Shown: positions 1 through 10,992, counted from the stretch's first letter. The stretch is DNA of 64,000 nt from Prunus persica (GCF_000346465.2 NC_034015.1:18709510-18773509), one strand, 5' to 3'. Notes: generated from the letters alone by a model not told the origin. Numbers and translations are program-made.

Positions 1-710
1 TTCGTTCAAAACCTTTTTTTTAAGGAGGGGCGTGGGGTGTTGGGGTTTAATGTATCATGAAGTTCGAAAAATCGATAGGAATACAAGGGATGATACTGAA
101 TGGAATGTGCAGTAGTACAAAAATATAATTCAAAGAATATCAACTTTCTTACCAGCTTCTTTTCCTTATCATGACTGATCATCTATCCTCTCTTCTTCTA
201 GCTGTACCTTGAGGATTTTTTTTTTCTTTTGTCCGGATCAAACCATAATATGAGAAGTGGTTCACATTTTTAACATCAAATGGGGATACAAAAGCTCATT
301 ATTTTTTTCTTCTTCAAATGATAAATTTCTCAGTATTAATTTGTTCAGCTGCTCTGGGAGGTTGAGAGAGTACTATTTGGTTTTAAAAGTAACCTTGAAT
401 GAAATTACCAATTCTATCCAATCATCCAAATTGGTGTATGACTGGCCATTTTGGCAGCTTTACACAAACAGAATTTGACAAGGGTAACAATTGGCTGAAA
501 TTAAAAAATTACAACCAGAAACAGTTCCCTTCAAATTCACAAGAACTAAGAATGGCTCTTCACAAGGACGAGAGGGATAGAGGAGAAACAGAAGAGGGTG
601 CTTAAAAGAAGGCATCTCATTGCACAAAAATTACATGGGCAAGCAGAAGCTGGCAAAAATGTGTACCCATATCCATAATAGTACCCAAAAAAAGAACAAA
701 ATTTCAACAA
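1..710. other. Downstream flank of MOB1, no gene seen
   Basis: This stretch lies beyond the MOB1 stop codon at 711 and probably includes its 3' UTR. It is AT-rich. The short open frames at 257-478 and 399-605 have no recognisable domain and no coding-like conservation that I can see. Confidence 0.5.
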
Positions 711-2562
711 TCACTTGGGCTGTAGAATGGACTCAACAAGGTCCTGAAGAGGTGCAAGCTCCCCTTTGTCAATCAAGCGGAATTCCTGCATCACAACAGT
801 GTATCTTGACTCATATAAAACCGGTCTATATGGACCAACGAGCAAACACAACCCAAATTAAAATGAAACTTACCCATGTGAAGAGAACAAAATGCTTGAA
901 GCAAGTATTGAGATGAGCTTCTTCCTTCAAGCTCACAATTTTCTGAAAATGAGAGTGATAGATATGGGCATAGACACGGAACAATCGCTTAAAAATGGTC
1001 TTGACAACATCTTGGAAGTTGGCTGGAAAGGGTGCCCCTGTAACACATAACAGCAAATTAGTTTATGGTGTTTGTAGTGTGCAATGGTTATAAATAGAAA
1101 CTAGGTACTTTATGCCTTGAGCTTCATTAAGAATTTTTCTGCTTACCCAATCTTTGAGGAAAGATTGATTCCTCATCAAGCTGATTTTCAATCCAGTCCA
1201 TTAAATACTCTACATATTTTGGGGCAGAGACCTCTATTGGTTTCTTAATGTTAACTCCATCAGCCCATCTGTACTCGTACCTGCGGAGTGTTCAACCAAA
1301 CTGAGCACTTAGATCACAAGCATACGGTCGTAGCTAACAAGTTTGTAAAAGAATTCACTTTAGGGTGCAAACTTTTCTCTTTCAAGTATGAAGTCAATAC
1401 ATGATAATGGAGGAAGCTTGATAATCAAGATAAATCATCAAAATGAATAAATTCAACAATCACAACAACTAGAGTGATTTGATTGGATGATCAAGAGCCA
1501 TACTTCGATCCTGCAGACATTGTCGGACAATTGACCGGTGTGCAGAACTCAGTGAGAGTACCGTACAGAATGTTCACTTGGTTGAAAAAATCAACAGCTG
1601 TGTAAAAAAAAACGAAATTGAAACAAGTTAAACATATAGCAAAAACAATTTCCCCAGTGAATAGCAGATAGATAAATAAACATGCAGAGACAATATGAAA
1701 CGCAACAAAAGAAGAAGTTATGAACCATGGTGCCATATGCTGAATGAAATATTATAATTATGATGATCTTGAATTTCAGAATGAAAGTGATTCAAAGTTC
1801 TTACTGTTTACTGCCAGCCACTCATTTATATCTTCTCCGGGAGGCAGACGAACAGCCTCCCTCAGGTTCCCACTGCCCAAAGTTGCATCAATGTGTTTTT
1901 GAAGCTGGGCACCCTGCATTCCAACAACATAATATATATTGCTTCCATCAGATAAAAGAAAAATAAACCTTTGACAAAGTAAAAAGATACAAATCACAGG
2001 ACTAAGTAACCATAAGGAATTGAATTGAGGTATATATATATAAGTTATAACACCAACCTTGCTTCCTGATGGAGCACTCTTTTTAGGCCGAAATGTCTTT
2101 TGGTTTCTGCACAATCAAAGATGGAATTCAGGGGAAAAAAAAAGGTAACGTCTTCCAAATTCAAACAAAGAACAAAGTAAGAATTTTGATATGTCTCAAA
2201 GGCAAGAAACAACAAGAACAAATAACCCTTTTGTCTGATCCCACATAATTTGTAAATATTAAGTAAACAAAACCACATATCTAATTTGCAATTTTAATTG
2301 ATGCCCATGTAGCAGACACCTCTAGCAAGGCCAAATATAACAGAGCTATGGTGGGAAAAGCTCTCTGATTTAATGATGCAACCAAGAATGAAAAAAAAGG
2401 CAAAAAAAAAAGGGTTGAATTCTATAGAATTCATGATCCTGAAAACATATTATGATCGACTGAATGAAAAGGAAAAAAAGAAAGAATTAATTTTCAACAT
2501 ATGGGATTTAAAATTGAGATCCTAAGCAAAACAAACCTGCTTCCCAGGCCAAAGAGACTCAT
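711..2562 (-). CDS. MOB1: MOB kinase activator 1 (MOB1-like), 7 exons, 216 aa
   Basis: This is the Mob1/phocein adaptor that binds and activates NDR/LATS-type kinases in a Hippo-like pathway; in plants it affects growth, cell division and auxin responses. Coding exons on the minus strand are 2562-2537, 2106-2058, 1913-1805, 1597-1504, 1280-1147, 1037-874 and 785-711. They join in frame to 216 aa, matching the usual ~215 aa. The N terminus [18 protein letters not shown] is family-typical. The zinc ligands are present: Cys80 and Cys85 in FCTPVNCPT, and His162 and His167 in YAHIYHSHF. The conserved [14 protein letters not shown] helix and the C-terminal [12 protein letters not shown] block are intact. 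The start is the only ATG that gives the conserved first exon. No frame break is seen. The protein is cytosolic and nuclear in known homologues. The call is very secure; the sub-type (1A or 1B) cannot be set. Confidence 0.95.
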
Positions 2563-5212
2563 CGTGTTTCTGTCTGTCTCACCCCTCTCTCTCTGCAGAA
2601 TCCAAGGCGATAATACAGGGCCAATTCGAGACGAAAGAAGGAATATATATACAGAGCCAGACTATATATGAACATTTATCTATATATATATTAGAGAGAG
2701 AAAGAGAGTTAGTCTCTCTCTCCCCACCTCTTTCTGCTTGACCTCGCTCATGCCAGTCTGTCATTTACAGCTTAGACTGAGAGAGAGAGAGAGAACCTTG
2801 TCTTCCTTTCTTTTCCATTTGATTGCCAACCTGCTAACCTGGCTCATTCTCCTTATTTCTTTCTCATTACTCTCTTTCTTTATAGTTATGTAAATACATA
2901 TATTATGCATGTATATTGTTCATGGTCAAATTAAGACTCCTTCAACTGGCCAAAAGAGGAAAAAAATTATGACCCTAATGAGGTGGCACTTAATAATGGT
3001 TACGAGCAAGCTTGTTATGTTCCGTTCTGTCAACTATTGATGTAAGTTAATTCTAAAATAGGTCTCACATACCGTATATCAACAACTAATGGTCGTTAGT
3101 GCGTAAATTGAGCATAAAATGGTTGGTGATATCTAAATCATAATCACTTTAATTCTAATGATTGGGAATTTAGCATAATTAAAGAGGATCATCCTTGGTA
3201 ATTGGTAGTAAGATAAGATTCATTAGAAAAAGAAAAGTAGAGTGGCAAAGTGAAGTTTGTGAATCAAGGATAGAGAGAGATGGAGATAGAGAACCAGATT
3301 CAGCATCTAAGTAAGGCGATTAGGTCGTGAGAGAATTTTAAATGTGAGGGAGGGGTGGGGCCAAGAAATGATAATAAGATATATATGCATCTTAGCTGTA
3401 TTTGTACTGGCACAATATCAAGATACACATCGATTTTAATTTGTCCAATCAAGTTGTGTTGAAGCTGGACCATGCCCTATAAATCAATTATTTATGCACA
3501 AACTTGGTTTTAAATACAAATTAAGTTATAGCTTGAGCTTGAAGCCTAGAATTCGATAACCTATCATGCACCAACTCCTTGGGGTCTTATTGAAATGGGA
3601 CACTTCAATTTTATATCAAATTAGCTGATTAAAAAATTGCGGAATAATATCCTTAATTTTGGGAATGGATTAGTGATACGAGACACGTTTACCATCCAAA
3701 TGTTAAATTGTTGTTAACATTTACATGCGCTAAAAATTTAATTTTTATTTCCGAGTTTTTACTTATATTTTATTTTGAAAAATTAAAAGAACGAGAGAGG
3801 GTTCGTGTTCTGATTTTTCTAAATGAGTGATCATAAAAGCCCTATAATTTTGAACAGAAAAAAATGGCGTTGTTGACACTTCCCGCCATCTCGGAGCTCA
3901 CTTTACCGTTATAATAAACGGATTTTCAAACTCCCCAAGCTCCATACAAGTTTTGAACAATGAAAGAGTCCAAAGAATCCGCATTATTACAGGCCTAACG
4001 CAATACGCCAAACTAAACCCATCTACCACTATGGGCCTTCTTCTGCTCACCCGTCAACATCACCTTTTACCTTTCTCCTGCCACGTGTCCCCGACCCTTT
4101 TGCTGCTGCAGTACTTGGTTTTTTTACTTTTTCCGGTGGTGCGGTACTTGGTTTGGTTGGTGCTTAAAGATTTGGATTTTTGTTTTTCTGATATGGATGT
4201 GTTGATGCATTGTTGTTTTCAAAAATTAGGTTTTACTGAATGGCTTTCCGGAAACTTGACAATGCAAGGGAGATGGGTGTTTGATGAAATTAAATTAAAG
4301 TTATGAACTTGATGTTGTTCTTATGGAAAGTGACTCAGAAAAAGTGATTGAAAAGTTTTTCTCTAAAAAAATGATGCTTCTTGATAACCGTAGTGCATTT
4401 TGTTGTAGAGGAGATGGAAAATGTGATTGGATAACCGGTTTTGGCTTGCATTTAGGTTAATCAGCACAACTTAAGCCCGGATTGATAATTAAGCTACTTA
4501 TTGAAGTCTTATGAAGGAATTGTAAGGAAAAAACTTGAAAAATCTCGTACGATTGTAAGGTGTCAATTTTGACAATCACATGTCAAATTTGACAAATAAA
4601 TGAGATTTTTCTGATTATGGAAGATGGTGAGCAAGAACAATTCTTGGTTGGCAACACCCATAAAGAAATCTGGACCACACAAATTAATTGATAGGGTTAT
4701 TGAGTATACGATGTGCATGTGTGATTAGAATTGTTTCCATACTCCAAACTGTTACAAGTTATGCATTTATAGTATTCATCTTAAGATGCAAATAAGAAAA
4801 GGGTTCAAATAATAAAAACTTCTACAACTGGCCTGAACTCTAATTAATCCTGCAGTTACAAGCCTTCTCAATCACAGAAAGGAAATAAAAATGGACATGG
4901 ACATGGAACAAAAAAGAAAGAGACAATCTTTGAGAGTCTGAAAATGTGAGGCTTGAGCACATGGGAGAAGATATTATGGGGGCATAATATAGTCTACTAA
5001 AATCCTTCAACATTAAGCACACACACATTAAAACTTCTACAATCATACAATTAAACAGCCACTGACCTGAACTCTAATTAATCCTGCAGTTACAGGCCTT
5101 CTCAAACACAGAAAAGAAAACCAAAATGGACATGGACATGACATGGAACGAAAAAGAAAGAGACAATCTTCTAGTGACATTGCTTTTTGGCATCTCAAGA
5201 GAGAGACCTTAA
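2563..5212. other. Intergenic region between MOB1 and the germin cluster
   Basis: The first part is the MOB1 promoter and 5' UTR and contains (GA)n tracts near 2692-2705 and 2779-2793. The middle (3000-4750) is AT-rich with no recognisable gene; the open frame 3953-4306 starts on TTG and matches no domain I know. At 4820-5180 a ~130-bp piece resembling the germin 3' flank occurs twice (about 4821-4935 and 5030-5172). Confidence 0.5.
4821..5172. repeat. Duplicated germin 3' flank segment
   Basis: Two imperfect copies of the same segment lie side by side, at about 4821-4935 and 5030-5172. Both contain the word cctgaactctaattaatcc, then a cagttaca(a/g)gccttctca segment and a catggacatg segment. 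Between them, 4950-4990 resembles sequence upstream of the third germin gene near 16535-16580. This looks like rearranged debris of the cluster's own flanks. Confidence 0.65.
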
Positions 5213-5842
5213 TTAATTAGTACCACCAAGAACACCCTTCAGTTTCTTTATCTGAGCAGCATCAAGGAAAGTAGTCTGAGCTATTACTTCGGTAGGCAAA
5301 TCGTTTTTGAACAAAGCAAAGTCCAGAATTTGGAGACCCGGGCTTGCACTCCCGAAGCTAGCAAATGCAAGGGCTGGAGCCTCACCTCCATTGACTTGGA
5401 AGTGCAACAGCCCCTGTGGGAAAACCATAATGTCACCCTTCTCAAGAGTTTGCAGATAAGGTGTGTTATCTGAGGCAACAAACCCGGCGCAGATTGTCCC
5501 TTGGGCGACAATTAGGACTTCTGAAGCTCCAGGGTGTGTGTGAAATGGGACAACTCCGCCAACCGCCAAGTCTAGACGGGCGATGGAAATGCCGAGGCCA
5601 TTCACACCAGGAAACTGAGCAACAAATGCAGGGGTGACTGCAGCTTTGATGATGTTACTGGTGTTACCAGCAATGCCCAGGCCCGAGAACACAAAATCAT
5701 TTACTTTAACACTTGCAGGCTTTTTGCAAGAGAAGCCTGCAGGGCCTTCAGGAGCTGCTAAGTCTGCAACACAGAAGTCTTGCACAGCCGCATTGGAGGA
5801 GGAGAGGAGGAGAAAAAATGTGAACAAGATAGGGAAAATCAT
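5213..5842 (-). CDS. Germin-like / auxin-binding protein ABP19-type, copy 1 (209 aa)
   Basis: This is a secreted single-cupin germin-like protein of the ABP19/ABP20 group. These are apoplastic, manganese-binding glycoproteins; some have superoxide dismutase activity and the peach members were named for auxin binding. It is a single exon. A signal peptide covers about residues 1-19 ([15 protein letters not shown]), with the mature N terminus near AVQDFCVAD. Cupin box 1 has the metal ligands in [10 protein letters not shown] (His101, His103, Glu108) and box 2 has His147 in [11 protein letters not shown]. The paired cysteines (24 and 39) and an N-glycosylation site NTS at residue 60 are present. 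I chose the ATG at 5842 because the open frame upstream starts only on TTG and the paralogues start at the same place. It is the most diverged of the three copies. A TATA box lies at about 5926-5933. Confidence 0.93.
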   Translation of the reverse strand: MIFPILFTFFLLLSSSNAAVQDFCVADLAAPEGPAGFSCKKPASVKVNDFVFSGLGIAGNTSNIIKAAVTPAFVAQFPGVNGLGISIARLDLAVGGVVPFHTHPGASEVLIVAQGTICAGFVASDNTPYLQTLEKGDIMVFPQGLLHFQVNGGEAPALAFASFGSASPGLQILDFALFKNDLPTEVIAQTTFLDAAQIKKLKGVLGGTN

Positions 5843-5925
5843 CGTTGCCTGGCGCAATAGGTGTGTGGTGGCTGCAAGCTTTCTTTTCTTTTAAGGTGTG
5901 CAAGTCTTGATAAGAAAATTGGGAT

Positions 5926-5933
5926 CATATATA
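5926..5933 (-). promoter_or_regulatory. TATA box of germin-like copy 1
   Basis: The word catatata sits about 85 bp upstream of the ATG at 5842, in a context shared with copies 2 and 3. Confidence 0.55.
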
Positions 5934-6111
5934 GTGGGATAATGCAAATATCTTGAGCTATTGCAATTGGTTGCTGAGAATATGCTACCCATGTATTCAC
6001 ATGTATGGCAATGCTAAAGGTATACGATGGGGGAAAGGACAGGTTTCAAGCTGTGATGCATGTGAGTATGATATTTTTCTCGGATAACAACAAGAAGCTT
6101 CTTTTTGTTTT

Positions 6112-6300
6112 GGGTTATTGATCGAATGCTCCCTCAATTTTTGCCCCAATATCATTTTGGTCCAACAATTAAAATTTTCATTTCAATAGTCCTTCAACTC
6201 TTTATTTGGTATCAAAACGTTAAAAACTGTTCATATTACCGTTAAATCAAGGGGTAAAATTGTCCATATGAATTAAAATATGAATAAAAAATTAAAAATT
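6112..6300 (+). repeat. Left terminal inverted repeat of the Mutator-like element
   Basis: It pairs with 7430-7627 in inverted orientation. The match is imperfect but runs through several long blocks, including aaattttcatttcaat and the aggggtaaaa motif near the inner end. Confidence 0.8.
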
Positions 6301-6533
6301 GAATGAACCTATTATAAAACTTAGAAAATTAAAAAAATTGAATCTCACCGCCTACTGTAGTCCACTCACCAGCCACATGGCCTTTTTTTTTTCTTTTTTT
6401 ATTGAGATTGACTTAAAAATTAATAAAAACGACCATCCGCAAAACGCAACCCCTCCCTTTTCCTCACCCAACACAAATCCTCAATGACTTGATGGCCTCA
6501 AAAAGAGGCTGAATTCCAAAGATTTTGGTCCAT

Positions 6534-6912
6534 TAAAGCAGTTCCAGTGGACAAATGCTGCCAGGGTTGTTGGTGGGCTCCACAAGCCTGGGCTGGCCCT
6601 CAAGCAAAACCAGCTCTTGCTCTAGCTTGGGTTTGCTGACATCAGCGATGACGTCATCAACCAAAATTTTAAAAAAATTAAAAATTAAAAATTTCAAAAA
6701 TTTTAAAAAATAAATACTTAGTAATATTTTTCACTTCCCACACCAAAACTCTATACAAATTCCTCTCCTCATATCTCATATGAATAGTGGTTACCATGGT
6801 AATGAGTGGAAACACCATAAGCCTTTTGCAAGGGCTGCAACTATTCACCTGAATAGTAATAGCCCTTGCCTCCCCTTGCCATTTGCCATGGCAAATGGGT
6901 GGAAGTGCTCTT
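6534..6912. mobile_element. Nested short MITE, same family as the 27553-28603 element
   Basis: The right end reads ggaagtgctctta and the left end ttaaagcagttcc, a degenerate inverted pair. Internal words are shared with the larger element at 27553-28603: gatgacgtcatc, the cacttcccacacca segment and a gtgaatagt/actattcac hairpin close to the end. It sits between two parts of the captured gene fragment inside the Mutator-like element. The exact ends are uncertain by a few bases. Confidence 0.65.
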
Positions 6913-7149
6913 AGATTCCAACAAAAACCCTTCTCTTCCTCTGGACTTTCGTCGAGCAACTGATGGGAAACTCCAAGTCGCACCACCAGCAAACAAGGAC
7001 CTTTAAGCCCATTTCGATGGCTGCCATGGGGTCTGCCACTGCCTCCAACCCCTCTCTGATTCCTATGACGTCATACGCCAATTTCCTCTAGCCGTCAGAT
7101 CCAAGCAAAACTGGTCTCTCTGTTTTGGTGTTTCCAACTCGGCTCGCGG

Positions 7150-7321
7150 CTCCGATTGTCCTTTCTGAGGCAAGCGCGAGGTTCACGACCACGTGGTTGG
7201 CTGCGAAGCCTGCAAGCGCGGCTTTCACCTCACATGCACCGGAATGCGCACTACCAAGCCATGAATTTGGAGAAATGGGAATGTGAGGAGTGTACGAGCA
7301 GTGGGGTTAGAAGCAAGTGCT
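7150..7321 (+). pseudogene. Captured PHD-finger gene fragment
   Basis: The frame reads a zinc-finger pattern: Cys-Pro-Phe, then a stop where the next Cys should be, then HDHVVGCEACKRGFHLTC, then after a frameshift near 7261 WECEEC. These blocks match most of the C4-H-C3 ligands of a PHD finger (CxxC, HxxC, WxCxxC). The stop in place of the second cysteine and the frameshift show that it is not translated as a working finger. It lies inside the Mutator-like element, so it is best read as captured host sequence. Which PHD gene it came from I cannot tell. Confidence 0.7.
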
Positions 7322-7429
7322 GAACGTTTGGAGTTTTTTTTTTAATTGGTTGAAAGGCCACCTGAAGTTAAGTTCAAGCAGATTTTGCAATATTTTACTT
7401 TAATTTTTAATTACACTTCTTTTTCCAAC

Positions 7430-7627
7430 AAAAAAAAAACTTTATTAATATTTTAATTTATATGGATAGTTTTACCCCTCAATTTAATAATAAAATTGAC
7501 AGACTTTGACGGTAGGACCAATTTGATACTAAACGGAGAGTTGAAGGACCATTGAAATGAAAATTTTAGTTCATGGACCAAAATGAAACTGGAGCAAAAA
7601 TTAAAGGACCATTCCAATCAATAACCC
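7430..7627 (-). repeat. Right terminal inverted repeat of the Mutator-like element
   Basis: This is the inverted partner of 6112-6300. It ends atcaataaccc directly against the second copy of the 9-bp target duplication. Confidence 0.8.
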
Positions 7628-8489
7628 TTTTGTTTTTGCCCTATGGTTTCAGAGTTACCACTAACCGTGATGAAGCAGGCATGAGTTCCCGAATCTTTCG
7701 ACGTTTGAGTACAATCCCATGTAGTAGTTTAAAATTTTTTTGCCCACGAAGTGATAATTTGTTAGCTTTTTCCCATCTGTGTTCTATAGCTATGACCAAT
7801 CAAACAGATAAAGTATATATTCAGCATATGCTGCAACTATTTTCCTGAATTGATCAATACATTAACAAAATATATAGGCTTATTTCATGTGTTGCTAGTA
7901 CTGAAGGTTGTGTTTTAAGATTTGAAATCCAGCAGGAGAAGCCGAAAAATGGTGAGCAGATTGTGGCCCTTGAGAAAATGGGGAAAGATATTCAAGGGAA
8001 GCCATTTTGACAGCTAAAAAATGCCAGAGGAATGGGAATTCTGTGGATATCAAAAATTCCCCTTCTTGTAGGGTTCTTGGATTTCAATATAGGATGGTAA
8101 AATGTCTCTTCAAATTCTGTCTCTTTGTGGTGTATCTTTACTAAGATTCTTCTAGAGTTCACCTTATCATTAGAAGATGGCACCAACACCACATTGCTTT
8201 TACATGAATATGAGCCAATGATTACCAAAAACCAAAAAAAAAAACAAATTTATATGAGCAAATGTAGAATAATGTATGGACAATTAATTCAATCTCAATT
8301 ATGTGGTATGACATAATGGAAAAACTCATATTCATATAAAGATGTAGACAATCCAATCTCAATTATGTTATGTTAACAAGTAATTTTTTTGTCCTTAACC
8401 AAGTTGACAGAGAAAAATTAAGGAGTCCCAAATGCATTGCTCTTATACCTCCCTTTGTAACACTGACTCCGGCTCATGGACGCCAGTCT

Positions 8490-9121
8490 CCTTAATCTTA
8501 GTGATTAGGGATCCAGCAGAAACTTTATACACAAAGCAGTCTTCAACAATCATCCTCTATACCCTTAAGCCTTCCAGTGATCCCGTAGCCACGACAACGT
8601 CTTCCTGATGAATTACACTCGTTAAATTTAAGAAAAAAAACTCTCACTTCACCTGGAGTCAGTAAAAGATGTACAATGTAGATGAAGGAAGTTGAGGTTC
8701 CACCCCAAAATCAATTGACAATGGGGGGAGTAGCCCAACTCTCAGTAGACATCATAAGAAGAAAGGAGCACTATCACTTACATCAACAACAAGAATACCA
8801 CCTGCCACTTCCTCAAAGTCCTGCATACCCGTTATATATTGGGGAAGGTTAGAAAAACAGATGGAAGAAGTACTAAGAAGAAAGGAGCAATATCACTTAC
8901 ATCATCAACAACATGAATACCACCTGCCACTTTCTCAAGGTCCTGCATTCCAGTTATATATTGTGAATTGAAAATTAGAGAAACAGCTGGAAGAAGAACT
9001 AAATTAACATGTACCTTTATGTACAACATGGTTTAAAATTCAAATCACTTTATGCGCACCTCCATATAGGAACCATCGGGACCAAAAAGAAGTGTTTTCA
9101 GTTCGGAATGTTGTTCCTGCA
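8490..9121 (-). pseudogene. KRR1-like KH-domain relic, minus-strand copy in block 1
   Basis: Exon-like pieces on the minus strand line up in order with the KH domain of the rRNA-processing factor KRR1. About 9121-9062 reads LLFGPDGSYME and ends at a splice donor; 8943-8902 reads DLEKVAGGIHVVDD and ends at gtaagt; 8610-8500 reads VVVATGSLEGLR, then after a stop RMIVEDCF. KRR1 has GPNSSTLKALE, LTGC and GPFKGLKQVRRIVEDC at the same places. The second piece occurs twice (again at about 8823-8783). A stop within the third piece and the missing remainder make it a relic. The family call is from memory of KRR1 and should be tested by search. Confidence 0.5.
8753..8990. repeat. Tandem ~120-bp repeat carrying an exon-like piece, block 1
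   Basis: Two adjacent copies of about 120 bp share aagaagaaaggagca, atcacttacatca and aataccacctgccactt. On the minus strand each carries the exon-like DLEKVAGG/DFEEVAGG piece followed by a gtaagtga donor. This looks like an exon duplication in the relic. Block 2 has the same pair at 13920-14165. Confidence 0.75.
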
Positions 9122-9343
9122 CAAAATATAGATTAGACCAAAGGCTCATATTACTTGCCCAATGCTCACATTAATTCCAAATTTGATAAAAATTATAAAG
9201 ATCAAGCAAAAGCTGTAACACCATGTTACAGTGCTGAAGTTAAGAAGTACGCCACTTAACGGTGTGCAGTAAGGAAATAATACACAGCCGTTTAATTGTT
9301 TTTGCTAGATGTTTTTCTAACTGTTGGCAATATAATTGGGGTG

Positions 9344-9671
9344 CAGGCACTTAAAAAACTGGCAGGTTGTAATGTTGTTCTTGCTGAGGTAAGTGTTACA
9401 GTTGCTTTGTGATTTTGATGGCTACATTGCTTGCACATCTTGTTCTATCTAATATTTTTAATCTGCATGTAAACTATCAGTGGAAGGAGGCATTATTTTA
9501 GCTATAGGCCCATTTGAAGGATTAAGGTTGATGAGGACATTCATGGAAGACTGCATTGTTTGCAACGTTTCCCCTCGAACCCTTATCCGTCGGGTCAGAG
9601 ATGTGGATTGTATGGCTGTTTACGGTAATCTGCGTTATATCTCTGGTGACGGCTTTGAGTGCAAGGAATGA
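9344..9671 (+). pseudogene. KRR1-like KH-domain relic, plus-strand copy in block 1
   Basis: Two exon-like pieces follow each other. 9344-9388 reads QALKKLAGCNVVLAE between an acceptor (gtgcag) and a donor (gtaagt). 9480-9671 reads IILAIGPFEGLRLMRTFMED and then IVCNVSPRTLIRRV before a stop. The order LKALxxLTGC...GPFKGLKQVRRIVEDC is that of the KRR1 KH domain. The rest of the gene is absent. It is oriented opposite to the relic at 8490-9121, about 220 bp away. Confidence 0.5.
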
Positions 9672-10197
9672 TTTTGGAGCCGTTGCCTTCTTTTCTCTGT
9701 GAATTCTGAATTCTATATGGGGTCGAGAGTAGTATGTCTTGATCTCTTGGACTACAGGGGTTCAAGATATTTGTGATCACTCATCGTTGGATATAAATTC
9801 AATGGTTCACTCACTCTTGCACTCCTTTTAAATAACTTTTTTGAACTACTAGATTAATATCTAACGGTGGGTGACTACAATCTCTTGGACTCCTGTGGTC
9901 CAAGAGATCGGGACTGTGAACATTAGTATTAAACAATTTCCTCCGTTCATCAAACATTATTTTGGTATATATAGTTACCAACTTTCCATATTATCCTTAT
10001 TATTTTCTTAACAATACGATATTCTAAACTACTCTAAAATACGGAGAGGGAGATTTGAGCTCAGGTGCAACTGGGTGGACACAGCTGCTAATGCGTGTGC
10101 TCCTTATTTTCAAATCTATTATTTGATTACAGGCCTTCTCAATCACAAGAAGAAAACAAAGGGACAATCTTTAGTGACCTTCTTCCTCTTCGGTATC

Positions 10198-10836
10198 TCA
10201 ATAGACCTTATTAGTGCCACCAAGAACACCCTTAAGCTTCTTTATCTGAGGAGCATCAAGTAAAGTAGTCTGCGCTATCAATTCGGTAGCTAAGTCATTT
10301 TTGAAGAGTGCAAAGTCCACAATCTGCAGACCAGGGCTTGGACTGCTGAAGCTAGGAAATGCAATGGCCGGAGTGTCACCTCCATTCACTTGGAAGTGCA
10401 ATAGTCCTTGAGGGAACACGATAATGTCACCCTTCTTAAGAGTTTTCAGATAAGGTGTGTTATCTGAGGCAACAAACCCGGCAATTATTGTCCCTTGGAC
10501 AACAAGTAAAACTTCTGAAGCTCCGGGGTGAGTGTGAAAGGGGACAACTCCACCCGGACCCAGGTCTAAACGAGCCAGTGAAATGCCAAGGCCATTCACA
10601 CCAGGAAATTGGGCAGCAAATGCAGGGGTGACTGCTGCTTTGAAGATATTTGTGGTGTTACCAGCAATGCCTAGGCCTGAGTACACAAAATCATTGACGG
10701 TAACTATTGCGGGCTTTTTGCAAGAGTAGCCTGCAGGGCCATCAGGAGCTTTGTAGTCTGCAACACAGAAGTCTTGCACAGAGGCATGGGAAGTGGAGAG
10801 GAGGAGAAAAAATGTGAAGAAGATAGGGAAAATCAT
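10198..10836 (-). CDS. Germin-like / ABP19-type protein, copy 2 (212 aa)
   Basis: This is a single-exon secreted cupin close to copy 3. A signal peptide covers about residues 1-19. Box 1 HTHPGASE and box 2 [11 protein letters not shown] carry the three histidines and the glutamate that bind metal. An NTT glycosylation site and the two cysteines are conserved. The ATG at 10836 is shared with the paralogues; the longer open frame upstream runs through the TATA region and is not coding. One T has been lost at the stop codon relative to copy 3, so the protein reads three residues further (KVY) after the family's GGTN end. The upstream flank was cut by a hAT element 157 bp above the ATG, but the TATA box at 10909-10916 remains. 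It probably works as an apoplastic germin-like protein; expression may have changed. Confidence 0.92.
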   Translation of the reverse strand: MIFPIFFTFFLLLSTSHASVQDFCVADYKAPDGPAGYSCKKPAIVTVNDFVYSGLGIAGNTTNIFKAAVTPAFAAQFPGVNGLGISLARLDLGPGGVVPFHTHPGASEVLLVVQGTIIAGFVASDNTPYLKTLKKGDIIVFPQGLLHFQVNGGDTPAIAFPSFSSPSPGLQIVDFALFKNDLATELIAQTTLLDAPQIKKLKGVLGGTNKVY

Positions 10837-10908
10837 CTTGGCTGAGTGTAGCAGGTATTTGTTTAAGCCTTTTTGAGGTGTGCTTCTGTAAAGCAAATTG
10901 GGATTTAC

Positions 10909-10916
10909 ATATATAG
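10909..10916 (-). promoter_or_regulatory. TATA box of germin-like copy 2
   Basis: The word catatata lies 73-80 bp above the ATG, at the same spacing as in copy 3 (16187-16194). Confidence 0.55.
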
Positions 10917-10992
10917 CGGGATAAAGCGAATATCTTGAACCACTGCAATTGGTTGGTACTAGGTAGGAATTTGCCCATATAGGACTCACATG

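Larger units (their letters stand above)
6103..7636. mobile_element. Mutator-like element (Pack-MULE type) with 9-bp target duplication
   Basis: The element proper is 6112-7627 (1516 bp). It is bounded by long terminal inverted repeats of about 190 bp that begin gggttattgat on the left and end atcaataaccc on the right; the blocks tttggtcca, aaattttcatttcaat and gtccttcaact recur inverted. A perfect 9-bp direct repeat ttttgtttt flanks it at 6103-6111 and 7628-7636, which is the Mutator hallmark. The corresponding place in germin copy 3 (16355-16413) lacks it, which confirms insertion. It has no transposase, so it is non-autonomous. Inside are a PHD-finger gene fragment and a nested MITE. Confidence 0.88.
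7640..9970. repeat. Tandem segmental duplication, block 1 (homologous to 13120-15130)
   Basis: From aagtgataatttgttag (7749) onward, this block aligns almost base for base with block 2 starting near 13132, apart from small indels. Block 1 has about 250 bp near 8460-8700 that block 2 lacks, and block 2 lacks the 9740-9925 stretch. Its beginning (cctatggtttcagagtta) also matches the flank upstream of germin copy 3 at 16413, so all three cluster units share ancestry. Confidence 0.9.

Noticed and set aside
3953..4306. 117-codon open frame on the plus strand
   Set aside because: It starts on TTG, has a Leu-rich random look and no domain, and lies in AT-rich spacer.
5843..5857. Upstream extension of germin copy 1
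   Set aside because: It opens only on TTG; the paralogues show the true start at the next ATG. The same applies to the long upstream frames of copies 2 and 3, which run through their TATA boxes.
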